Shown one piece after another: positions 1-5,560 of a stretch of 9,158 bases of DNA. Source of the DNA: Candidatus Woesearchaeota archaeon (GTDB lineage: Archaea; Nanobdellota; Nanobdellia; SCGC-AAA011-G17; GW2011-AR18); the NCBI GenBank assembly GCA_018303515.1, contig JAGVXZ010000036.1, positions 1 to 9,158 of the forward strand, read 5' to 3'. The notes below the pieces were generated by a model that was not told where the DNA came from, searched no databases, and saw only the letters and a list, made by a program, of their open reading frames with translations. The position numbers were made by a program, and so were the translations under genes. The number at the start of each line of letters is the position of its first letter. Within the stretch, counting starts at the first letter, position 1.

Positions 1-1247
1 TCTCAATTAGAGGCTGGGTATATAGAGAAAGAGGTTCTGCAAAATTAAAATTTATTGTTTTAAGAGATGCAACGAACATTGTTCAATGTGTAATAAAAAA
101 TGAGAATTTCTCTGAAGAAAAATTTTCAGAAGCAGTAAAAGTTCAGATAGAAGCATCAATGGAAATCACAGGAACTCTCAGAAAAGATGAGAGGGCTCCT
201 ACAGGATTTGAAATTGAAGTTTTAGATTTTAATATTGTTGGAGAATCAGATAAATTTCCAATTCAAAAAGATCAGTCTAAAGAATTATTAGCTGATAATA
301 GACACTTATGGATAAGATCAAGAGAAATGTCTTCAATAATGAAGATAAGATCAACTGTTTTTAAAGCAATAAGAGAATATTTTGATAAAGAAGGTTTTTA
401 TGAACATCATTCACCAATATTTCAATCTACTCAATGTGAAGGTGGTTCTACATTATTCTCTGTAAAATATTTTGATAAAGAATTATTTTTAACACAAACT
501 TGGCAATTACATGCAGAAGCAATGATTTTTTCTTTAGGGAAAATTTATACAATAGAGCCAGCATTTAGAGCAGAGAAATCAAAAACTTCAAGACATTTAA
601 CAGAATTCTGGATGGCAGAAATGGAATTACCATGGACTAACTTTGAGGAGTTACAAGATTATGCTGAAAATATGATAAAACACGTTGTGAAAAAAGTAAT
701 AAATGATAATAAAATGGAATTAGAAATATTAAATAGAGATATTAAAAAATTAGAACCTACATTAAATAAAAAATTTCCAAAAATTAGTTATACTGAAGCT
801 TTAGAAATTTTAGAGAAAAAAAAGAAAATTAAAGTGAAGTGGGGAAAAGATCTAAGAACAATAGAAGAAGATAAGATCATGGAATTATATGATACTCCAC
901 TTCTAGTTACTAATTATCCAAAAATTGTGAAAGCATTTTATATGAAAGAAACCCCTAAAGATCCAAAAACAGTTTTAGGTTTTGATTTATTGGCACCTGA
1001 AGGTTATGGTGAGTTGGTTGGTGGATCACAAAGAGAAGAAGATTTAAAGAAAATAAAAAAAAGATTAATAGATGAAGGTGAAGATTTAGAGAACTATAAA
1101 TTTTATTTAGATACAAGAAGATATGGTTCAGTTCCACATGGTGGTTATGGTTTAGGTGTTGAAAGATTAATAAGTTGGATTTGTGGATTAGAAAATATTA
1201 AAGATGCAATTGCATTTCCAAGAACAATGTTAAGATTTTCTCCATAA
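1..1247 (+). CDS. asnS: Asparaginyl-tRNA synthetase, 5' end outside window
   Basis: Class II aminoacyl-tRNA synthetase that charges tRNA-Asn with asparagine in the cytoplasm. The frame is open from base 3 without a start, and the first 50 codons (IRGWVYRERGSAKLKF, then VLRDATNIVQ) are the OB-fold anticodon-binding domain. The ATG at 159 is therefore internal and the true start lies upstream. About 414 residues are present, against roughly 430 for archaeal AsnRS, so only 10-20 are missing. Motif 1 ends in the EHHSP region (near 400-420). Motif 2 is FRAEKSKTSRHLTEFW (about 573-620). Motif 3 is GYGLGVER (1143-1166), followed by the AFPRT end. GGSQREE (near 1020) and EFW in motif 2 favour AsnRS over AspRS. 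Arg codons here are almost all AGA, as expected of a native AT-rich gene. Confidence 0.95.
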   Translation, partial: SIRGWVYRERGSAKLKFIVLRDATNIVQCVIKNENFSEEKFSEAVKVQIEASMEITGTLRKDERAPTGFEIEVLDFNIVGESDKFPIQKDQSKELLADNRHLWIRSREMSSIMKIRSTVFKAIREYFDKEGFYEHHSPIFQSTQCEGGSTLFSVKYFDKELFLTQTWQLHAEAMIFSLGKIYTIEPAFRAEKSKTSRHLTEFWMAEMELPWTNFEELQDYAENMIKHVVKKVINDNKMELEILNRDIKKLEPTLNKKFPKISYTEALEILEKKKKIKVKWGKDLRTIEEDKIMELYDTPLLVTNYPKIVKAFYMKETPKDPKTVLGFDLLAPEGYGELVGGSQREEDLKKIKKRLIDEGEDLENYKFYLDTRRYGSVPHGGYGLGVERLISWICGLENIKDAIAFPRTMLRFSP

Positions 1248-1280
1248 TTAATTTTTAATTTAATAAATATTTTTTTTTCA
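1248..1280 (+). terminator. Oligo-T terminator after asnS
   Basis: AT-rich sequence after the asnS stop ends in a run of nine T (1270-1278) with no hairpin, the usual form of intrinsic archaeal termination signals. Confidence 0.5.
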
Positions 1281-1317
1281 ATGAGTTATATGTATCTTAG
1301 TTAGAACAAAAAGAAAA

Positions 1318-1326
1318 CTTTTTAAA
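1318..1326 (+). promoter_or_regulatory. TATA box of the basic-protein gene
   Basis: CTTTTTAAA lies between the asnS terminator and the next start. A start of transcription about 26 bp downstream (near 1348) gives a leader of roughly 35 nt. That is long enough to include the Shine-Dalgarno sequence before 1385, unlike the leaderless genes elsewhere in the window. Confidence 0.5.
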
Positions 1327-1368
1327 GAATAAAAACAAAATTAATTTATCATTCTTGATTAATTCAAA

Positions 1369-1377
1369 GGGAGGTGA
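1369..1377 (+). promoter_or_regulatory. Very strong ribosome binding site
   Basis: GGGAGGTGA matches the anti-Shine-Dalgarno end of 16S rRNA (CACCTCC) over at least seven bases and ends 7 nt before the ATG at 1385. It is the best ribosome binding site in the window and decides that the short downstream frame is translated. Confidence 0.75.
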
Positions 1378-1384
1378 CAGACAA

Positions 1385-1498
1385 ATGGCTGCAAAAAAAA
1401 GAAAAACTGTGAAGAAAGCAACAACAAAGAGAAAGGTTGTGAAGAAAGCAACAACAAAAAGAAAGACTACTAAAAGAAAAGTTGCTAAGAAAAGATAA
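1385..1498 (+). CDS. Lys/Arg-rich histone-tail-like small basic protein (37 aa)
   Basis: A 37-codon gene, too short for usual ORF calling. Composition is essentially Lys, Arg, Thr, Ala and Val, with no acidic residue and more than half of all positions basic. It contains two copies of KKATTKRK spaced ten residues apart and ends KRKVAKKR. Such Lys/Ala/Thr-rich low-complexity chains resemble the C-terminal tails of eukaryotic histone H1 and bacterial H1-like proteins (chlamydial Hc2), so binding to DNA or RNA is likely; this is inference from composition. It has its own TATA box, a near-perfect ribosome binding site and a T-run behind it, so it is a separate, probably highly expressed transcript. 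Alternatives are an RNA chaperone or a ribosome-associated peptide; no folded domain is visible. Confidence 0.75.
   Translation: MAAKKRKTVKKATTKRKVVKKATTKRKTTKRKVAKKR
1409..1465 (+). repeat. Two tandem 30-bp units inside the basic-protein gene
   Basis: Bases 1409-1435 and 1439-1465 match at 26 of 27 positions (one A/G difference in a Lys codon) with a 30-bp period, so the ten-residue unit is copied at the DNA level. This indicates growth by recent in-frame duplication. Confidence 0.8.
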
Positions 1499-1500
1499 AC

Positions 1501-1524
1501 TCTTTTAAAAAATTATTTTTTTAT
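1501..1524 (+). terminator. T-rich terminator of the basic-protein gene
   Basis: Just after the TAA at 1496-1498 comes TCTTTTAAAAAATTA and then a run of seven T (1516-1522). It overlaps the stop codon of the converging minus-strand gene, so the two transcripts end into each other. Confidence 0.45.
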
Positions 1525-1679
1525 TTTACTTTATATTTCTCAGAGGTTAAAACTCTTTTATACTGCTCTTCCAAGGATTTACTTGTTTTAGATTGTGAAT
1601 TCGTAAATCTAGAAATTAAAAAAATTACGAACAAAAATCCACCAAGGAATAACCACTCATTATTAATCATTTCTATCAT
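1521..1679 (-). CDS. Small one-pass membrane protein (52 aa)
   Basis: A 52-codon frame on the minus strand, below usual length cut-offs. Residues 1-8 are polar. Residues 9-22 form a strong hydrophobic segment (WLFLGG, then FLFVIFLI). The rest is a polar, charged tail with SLEEQYKRVLTSEKYK at about 35-50, predicted helical and cytoplasmic because it is rich in Lys/Arg. A TATA box is centred 25-26 bp before the ATG, exactly the spacing for a leaderless mRNA starting at the A of the ATG, which strongly supports the gene and this start. The tail recalls the short helical C-terminal pieces of SHOCT-type small proteins, but the match is too weak for a call. Function unknown. It converges on the basic-protein gene and shares its terminator zone. 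Confidence 0.6.
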   Translation of the reverse strand: MIEMINNEWLFLGGFLFVIFLISRFTNSQSKTSKSLEEQYKRVLTSEKYKVK

Positions 1680-1700
1680 AAAAGTAAAGTTTTTTGAAAC

Positions 1701-1708
1701 TATATAAA
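1701..1708 (-). promoter_or_regulatory. TATA box, leaderless promoter of the 52-aa gene
   Basis: TTTATATA on the minus strand, centre near 1704.5, lies 25-26 bp before the ATG at 1679. It sits only a few bases from the 3' end of the upstream cysteine-rich gene (stop at 1711-1713), so the gene has its own promoter rather than depending only on read-through. Confidence 0.6.
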
Positions 1709-1710
1709 TC

Positions 1711-2181
1711 TTACTCTATTTTTAATGGAAAGATTTGGTTTTCAAATTCTTTAAGTAATTCTCCAGAATCCATCTTAATTGAATATTCATAAGTATCTAA
1801 TTTTTTAAAGTCCAAAAAATCTAAAAATTTTTTCTTTTCTTTATCATTCCATTTTCTAAATTTTTTCATAGTAGGACACCAATAATCCGCAAAACAATAA
1901 TTTTTCCTAAAATCCTCTCCTTCATTTAAGATAGGATGTAATGGACATCCAACATAACCATCTGATAATTTAGTTATGTTTCTACACATTTTAAAGGGGT
2001 TCCCTTCTTCTTTAAATAAAGCCCCATGCCTCATTCTAAATTGATCTAGATCTTTATAATCCTTTAATTCTCGAGTATTAATTTTTATTTCTTTAATTAC
2101 TTGTTCTTTAGAATTAGCAAATTCAGTACCACAACAACCAAAACATCCTGATCCATATCTACATAAAATTATTTCTTTCAT
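1711..2181 (-). CDS. Cysteine-rich protein, probable metal or Fe-S binder, function unknown
   Basis: A protein of 156 aa from the ATG at 2181; a TTG directly before it (2184) could add one residue. Eight cysteines are spread in clusters: C-x5-C-x2-CC near the N-terminus (LCRYGSGCFGCCGTEF), one in MCRNI, one in GYVGCPLHP, and a pair in YCFADYWCP. His residues at about 53 and 83 could also be ligands. The CxxCC start, the mid-chain GCPLHP and the late pair recall YkgJ-type (UPF0153) cysteine-cluster proteins in style, but I cannot assign that family. The last 50 residues are charged and cysteine-free. It lacks a signal peptide and membrane segments, so it is cytoplasmic. It starts about 30 bp after the kinase gene stop and may be co-transcribed with it or use a weak TATA of its own. 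Confidence 0.8.
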   Translation of the reverse strand: MKEIILCRYGSGCFGCCGTEFANSKEQVIKEIKINTRELKDYKDLDQFRMRHGALFKEEGNPFKMCRNITKLSDGYVGCPLHPILNEGEDFRKNYCFADYWCPTMKKFRKWNDKEKKKFLDFLDFKKLDTYEYSIKMDSGELLKEFENQIFPLKIE

Positions 2182-2205
2182 CAATGGAATAAATTTCTTT
2201 AGCAG

Positions 2206-2216
2206 TTAAAAATTTA
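2206..2216 (-). promoter_or_regulatory. Possible TATA box of the cysteine-rich gene
   Basis: TAAATTTTTAA on the minus strand is centred 27 bp before the TTG at 2184 and 30 bp before the ATG at 2181. No Shine-Dalgarno sequence precedes either start, so a leaderless transcript is plausible. The element overlaps the kinase stop codon and is AT-only, so it could be chance. Confidence 0.3.
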
Positions 2217-2963
2217 TCTTTCTGTATATTTCTTCCAAATATCTATTGCTTGTGATTGAGTATGATCAACACTTTGTTCCGCATCAATTATCTCAATAGT
2301 TGTTTTTCTTTTAAGATCTTCTAATAATTTTGGATCTGTATACATTTTACTAATTCGAATGAGATTTTCTGCAGTCTCATACTTTGCTCCATCTTTCTTT
2401 TCTCTTTCTTCTCCCCTTTTTAATAATTGATTAACATCATTAACTACAGTAATTCCTACAGCATCAGGCATAAAATTAGTCCATACATAATAATTTCCAG
2501 GTATGGATAAAATTTCATCTCTAGCCTCATTATATGAATTACCACTTTCAGAAACAATCCTTCCACCTTGATAAACTAAACTTGAAATTATACCTCTTGA
2601 ACCTAAAATACTTAGATCTTTTTCACTTCTAGTAATTAAACCTCTAAATGTTTGTTCAAATAGCATCCTTCTATCAAGAGCAAAAGCTTCAGCCTCTATA
2701 TCAACAGAGTGATCAACATCTTTATCTTTTAAAATTCGATCCCTTAATAATTTTCCAACACCAGCAAAAGTTGGTTCAGAATAAATAACAACTAGTGGAG
2801 AGTTAGGAAATTCTCCGGGTACAGGATTTCTTCCAAATTTGTTTTGAAATTCATCAATATCAAATATATGTTTGTCTCCTTTATTTAATTCGTAATCTTT
2901 AATTGCCTTAAGACAAATACCTTTTCCTCCAAAATCTACCCCTTCAAAAACAACGTGTACCAT
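2214..2963 (-). CDS. tmk: Thymidylate kinase-like P-loop protein with altered active site
   Basis: Homologue of dTMP kinase, which makes dTDP for DNA synthesis in the cytoplasm. Family landmarks in order: P-loop FEGVDFGGKG (6-15), SEPTFAGVGKLLRDRIL (62-78, normally REP...G..IR), ALDRRMLFEQ (95-104, the DR motif), SRGIISSLVYQG (122-133, normally DRY..SS.AYQ), PDAVGIT (166-172) and KRGEEREKKD (182-191, the LID). At 249 aa it is longer than the usual 200-215, with extra residues around 28-57. Unusual changes: the Ser/Thr after the P-loop Lys is Gly15, Arg of REP is Ser62, and Asp and Tyr of DRY are Ser122 and Gly124. It may be a divergent but active kinase, or have changed substrate or lost activity. 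The start at 2963 fits the family, with AAGGA 8 nt before it. Confidence 0.8.
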   Translation of the reverse strand: MVHVVFEGVDFGGKGICLKAIKDYELNKGDKHIFDIDEFQNKFGRNPVPGEFPNSPLVVIYSEPTFAGVGKLLRDRILKDKDVDHSVDIEAEAFALDRRMLFEQTFRGLITRSEKDLSILGSRGIISSLVYQGGRIVSESGNSYNEARDEILSIPGNYYVWTNFMPDAVGITVVNDVNQLLKRGEEREKKDGAKYETAENLIRISKMYTDPKLLEDLKRKTTIEIIDAEQSVDHTQSQAIDIWKKYTER

Positions 2964-3012
2964 TTTAAGATCCTTGAGCTTCTCAGATCATCCAAGAAAA
3001 GTTCACCTCTTT
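2964..3012 (-). promoter_or_regulatory. Kinase mRNA leader with misplaced Shine-Dalgarno and possible uORF
   Basis: The predicted leader is about 49 nt. GAGGTGA (3003-3009) is 39 nt before the kinase ATG, too far to serve it. It is 7 nt before a TTG (2995) that opens a 19-codon frame ending at 2936 inside the kinase gene in another frame, and 11 nt before an ATG-ATC-TGA (2991-2983). The kinase ATG itself has only a weak AAGGA. Confidence 0.4.
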
Positions 3013-3034
3013 ACACAAATCAATTTATGAAAAC

Positions 3035-3042
3035 TATATAAA
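3035..3042 (-). promoter_or_regulatory. TATA box of the kinase gene
   Basis: TTTATATA on the minus strand, the same octamer as in front of the 52-aa gene and the VKOR gene. It puts the transcription start near 3012, just ahead of the GAGGTGA in the leader. Confidence 0.55.
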
Positions 3043-3067
3043 CAAATCCCAAACGAAAAACATGTAT

Positions 3068-3313
3068 TCAAATATTCCTTTTACAATATGTTAAAACACT
3101 AAACAATGCTAATCCCATTAAAGCTAAAATCAACATTGCCATTGTATTCTCATACCTGAAAGTAGAGGGGTGTATACCTGTGACTGATCCAGTTGATTCT
3201 GAAAAATCAAATCCTGTCTTATTACTCTCTTCTATCGGTCCTAAGCTTGAAATTGCATAAACAAAACTAGATAAAAATAGAATTACAATACAGAATATCA
3301 CAACCTTTTTCAT
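3068..3313 (-). CDS. Small secreted, C-terminally membrane-anchored protein, unknown function
   Basis: A protein of 81 aa from the ATG at 3313; a TTG at 3319 would add two residues and is better placed for a leaderless mRNA. Residues 1-20 form a Sec-type signal peptide (MKK, hydrophobic core, FVYA cleavage site). They are followed by a short acidic outside segment of about 36 residues with one N-K-T glycosylation sequon. A second membrane segment (MLILALMGLALFSVLTY) and a basic CKRNI tail end the chain. The expected topology is outside loop, one C-terminal anchor, basic tail in the cytoplasm. The plan of hydrophobic segment plus basic tail resembles archaeosortase substrates, but no PGF- or PEF-like motif is present. 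I do not recognise a family. Confidence 0.65.
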   Translation of the reverse strand: MKKVVIFCIVILFLSSFVYAISSLGPIEESNKTGFDFSESTGSVTGIHPSTFRYENTMAMLILALMGLALFSVLTYCKRNI

Positions 3314-3340
3314 TATCAAGTGAATTAAACTTCTTGCATC

Positions 3341-3349
3341 TATTTAAAA
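3341..3349 (-). promoter_or_regulatory. TATA box of the anchored-protein gene
   Basis: TTTTAAATA on the minus strand, centre near 3345, lies 26 bp before the TTG at 3319 and 32 bp before the ATG at 3313. It starts just after the stop codon of the EamA-family gene (3351-3353), leaving no space for a terminator, so some read-through from the transporter operon is expected. Confidence 0.5.
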
Positions 3350-3350
3350 C

Positions 3351-4220
3351 TTATCCTACTGTAACCAATATTACTCCAAAGATCATTATTAATGAAGAAA
3401 TTATCTTTTTTTTCAAATTATGTTCATGAAATAATTCCCCACCTATAATTACTGAAAACAATCCACTTACCCTTTTTAAACTTAAAATTATTGCAATGGA
3501 ACCGAGTGTGAAAGCTATAAACTGAGTTAATCTTAAAATTATTGACACACATGAAGCGAATAATATCCATTTTCCGCAAGTTTTAAAAGTTTTCTTTATT
3601 TCCTTAAATCCATTTTTTCTTAAAGATATAATAATCAAATTATTAAATCCAATACAAAAATTGATCATAAATAAATAAGTTATTGGTGTTACATTGTGAC
3701 CAAGAACAACTTTATCACCTATTGAAGAAAATCCATAGAGCAATAATCCTACAAATATAAAATAAATATATTTGGATTTAATTATATGATTAATCGTTTC
3801 TTTAAAATGTGTAAAATGTCTTGTTTCTAAATTATAGCTGCCTAATACAATTAAAAAAATTCCAAAGATTTGTAATCTTGTAATTGTTTCTCCGAGTATT
3901 ACAAAAGCTAAGAAAGCTACCAGTATTGGTTCAAGATTTCCTAAAGGTTCAACTGAAGAAATCTCTCCTTTTTTAATTGCAGCTGAAATATAATAAAATC
4001 CGCCTAAACCTAACCATGAGATTGAATAGACTAACAAAAAAAGTCTTTTATCAAAATTAAAGTTTACCCATGGTATTAAGATTAATGCAAAAATTAAATT
4101 AATAAATGAATAAGATGCAGCCATGAATAAAGGTGAAGTCTTCACTAAACTTTTTTTATGAACTAGTATTAAGATGGTTGAAAATAATGCAAGTAATAAC
4201 CCAAGTAATATAACACTCAT
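3351..4220 (-). CDS. EamA-family (DMT superfamily) transporter
   Basis: Integral membrane protein of 289 aa with about ten hydrophobic segments, the size and layout of drug/metabolite transporters built from two five-helix EamA repeats. Repeat 1 ends with GEISSVEPLGNLEPILVAFL and a GETIT-type turn. Repeat 2 has GSIAIILSLKRVSGLFSVII followed by GELFHEHN. The substrate cannot be read from the sequence; relatives export amino acids, sugars or small metabolites. The ATG at 4220 is chosen over an upstream in-frame ATG at 4274 for two reasons: it overlaps the permease stop as ATGA and has GGAGTGA 7 nt before it, while the extra 18 residues are hydrophilic and lie inside the permease gene. Translation is therefore coupled to the permease. 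Confidence 0.88.
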   Translation of the reverse strand: MSVILLGLLLALFSTILILVHKKSLVKTSPLFMAASYSFINLIFALILIPWVNFNFDKRLFLLVYSISWLGLGGFYYISAAIKKGEISSVEPLGNLEPILVAFLAFVILGETITRLQIFGIFLIVLGSYNLETRHFTHFKETINHIIKSKYIYFIFVGLLLYGFSSIGDKVVLGHNVTPITYLFMINFCIGFNNLIIISLRKNGFKEIKKTFKTCGKWILFASCVSIILRLTQFIAFTLGSIAIILSLKRVSGLFSVIIGGELFHEHNLKKKIISSLIMIFGVILVTVG

Positions 4221-5323
4221 AATATCATCACTCCACCTGCAATTAATAAAATAAGTATTAAGGCTTTTAGCCATACAGGACCATAAATATGGAATTCAGG
4301 ATCTCTTTTACCATATTTTACAGATTTACTATGCATTATAAGAATACAAGTAATTAAAAGCCCAGATCCGATTATAGCAGAATATTCCATTACCCTAATG
4401 AAATCTCCTAACCTAAAAAAGATAAGAATCAATGGAAAAAGAATAACTAAAATCCAACTTTTAAGAGGACTTATTTTGTAATCTAATTTAAAAGAATTTT
4501 TTAATGCAAATCCCATTGAAACAAAGGAAGTTCCCATTACCAAAATTGCCAATAAATTACCTAAATAATTTACAAACATTCCCAATGAATTACCTAATCC
4601 GATAGTTGCAACAGTTGTTACAGAGTCCACACTTACACCCAATACAAGAGCAGTAAAAATTAAATAAATAAATGAAGAAATTCCCACACCCAAAATAATT
4701 GATTTTTTATAATCTCTCTTGTTTGATAATTCTTTTTTCATTTCGGGGATTACTAAAAATCCTGTAGTTGCAAATAATATCACACCGAATGGTACAAATA
4801 TTTTTGTAATATTAAATTCAGTTAGATTATTAAGACTAAATGAAGAAATTCCAATTAAACAGATTAGAAATATGATTAAAATAAACATTACAGTAATCAT
4901 TGATTCAAATTTTTCAAAAATTTTGATTCCAAAATAGAATATCAAAGATAAAACCGAGAAGAATAATATTGAATTGAAAAATTCATTACCTCCAAATATT
5001 TTTGTTAATGCTTCACTAGCACCATAGGTATAAGCTACCATAGCACCAAACACAATAACTACCATTGAGAATAACAGAATAAATTTACCGGACCTACCAA
5101 GATAAATCTCAGCAAGTCCAGTTATTTGGTGGTTATCCTTAGTCCGAAGCACAACTTCGGCGAGATATAAAGAGACGACAGTTACTAAGATAAATAAAAG
5201 GATTATGTCTAACGCACCAGTGAAAAATCCGGATTTAGAAATAACATAGGGTATTCCTAATATTCCTGCACCAATTGTAGTTCCAACTAGTGATGCTACA
5301 GCACTCCAATACCCCTTTTTCAT
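4217..5323 (-). CDS. Amino-acid permease, aromatic/neutral amino-acid transporter type
   Basis: Secondary transporter of 368 aa in the cytoplasmic membrane, with about eleven hydrophobic segments. The first helix carries GTTIGAGILGIPYVISKSGF, the broken-helix substrate and ion site typical of the APC superfamily, closest to the Aa_trans/HAAAP (tryptophan-tyrosine permease, SLC38-like) branch. A second conserved patch is FGVILFATTGFLVIPEMKKEL (middle of the chain), where the Pro-Glu-Met after helix 6 is also usual in that branch. It is slightly shorter than the usual 400 aa. Uptake of aromatic or neutral amino acids is inferred from family only. It is the first gene of a two-gene operon with the EamA-family gene and has a leaderless promoter. 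Confidence 0.88.
   Translation of the reverse strand: MKKGYWSAVASLVGTTIGAGILGIPYVISKSGFFTGALDIILLFILVTVVSLYLAEVVLRTKDNHQITGLAEIYLGRSGKFILLFSMVVIVFGAMVAYTYGASEALTKIFGGNEFFNSILFFSVLSLIFYFGIKIFEKFESMITVMFILIIFLICLIGISSFSLNNLTEFNITKIFVPFGVILFATTGFLVIPEMKKELSNKRDYKKSIILGVGISSFIYLIFTALVLGVSVDSVTTVATIGLGNSLGMFVNYLGNLLAILVMGTSFVSMGFALKNSFKLDYKISPLKSWILVILFPLILIFFRLGDFIRVMEYSAIIGSGLLITCILIMHSKSVKYGKRDPEFHIYGPVWLKALILILLIAGGVMIL
4228..4234 (-). promoter_or_regulatory. Ribosome binding site inside the permease end
   Basis: GGAGTGA lies 7 nt before the ATG at 4220 and within the last codons of the permease (Gly-Val-Met). It decides the start of the EamA-family gene and supports re-initiation by ribosomes that finish the permease. 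Confidence 0.6.
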
Positions 5324-5344
5324 TTTTTAATTTTAAGATTGATG

Positions 5345-5354
5345 TATTTATTTA
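5345..5354 (-). promoter_or_regulatory. TATA box, leaderless promoter of the permease operon
   Basis: TAAATAAATA on the minus strand is centred 26-27 bp before the ATG at 5323. No Shine-Dalgarno sequence lies between them. The spacer to 5409 also serves the tRNA-Arg gene in the other direction. Confidence 0.5.
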
Positions 5355-5408
5355 GTTTTTCTTTTTACGAAACTAATTTAAGTTTAAGATTCTAATCTTT
5401 TTTTATAT

Positions 5409-5483
5409 GGGGCTATAGTTTAGCTTGGATAGAATACGAGCTTGCGGAGCTTGAGGTCGGGGGTTCAAATCCCCCTAGTCCCG
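5409..5483 (+). tRNA. tRNA-Arg, anticodon GCG
   Basis: Full cloverleaf of 75 nt. The acceptor GGGGCTA pairs with TAGTCCC (one G-U), and the discriminator is G. The D-arm is GTTT/GAAT with the GG of the loop. The anticodon stem CGAGC/GCTTG encloses loop TTGCGGA with anticodon GCG at 5444-5446. The T-arm is GGGGG-TTCAAAT-CCCCC. The G15-C48 tertiary pair is kept. No intron, and CCA is not encoded. It reads CGC and CGU. An AATTTAAG stretch about 30 bp upstream may be its TATA box. Confidence 0.95.
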
Positions 5484-5560
5484 TGAAAACAAAAATAATA
5501 GAACAACTAAAAAAATAGAAAAATTCTCTAAAGAAAAAAGAATCAAATATTTAAATGGGA

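Noticed and set aside
955..1137. Minus-strand frame of 60 codons inside asnS
   Set aside because: Lies opposite clear AsnRS catalytic sequence, is Leu/His/Asn-rich low-complexity and has no promoter or ribosome site.
1248..1384. Possible small RNA in the spacer between asnS and the basic gene
   Set aside because: Only a T-run, a TATA box and a short leader can be seen; no stable fold.
4221..4274. In-frame upstream extension of the EamA-family gene to an ATG at 4274
   Set aside because: The 18 added residues are polar and lie within the permease gene, while the ATG at 4220 has the ATGA overlap and a ribosome site.
4719..4937. Plus-strand frame of 72 codons inside the permease gene
   Set aside because: Antisense of conserved membrane helices of the permease; its composition follows from the opposite strand.
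5144..5160. CCGAAG / CTTCGG hairpin with 5-nt loop
   Set aside because: Falls inside the permease coding region over ordinary codons (AEVVLR) with no T-run; most likely chance.
5482..5517. GTG-started 11-codon frame at the 3' end of tRNA-Arg(GCG)
   Set aside because: Its start overlaps the tRNA end, no ribosome site precedes it, and the sequence is A-rich low-complexity.
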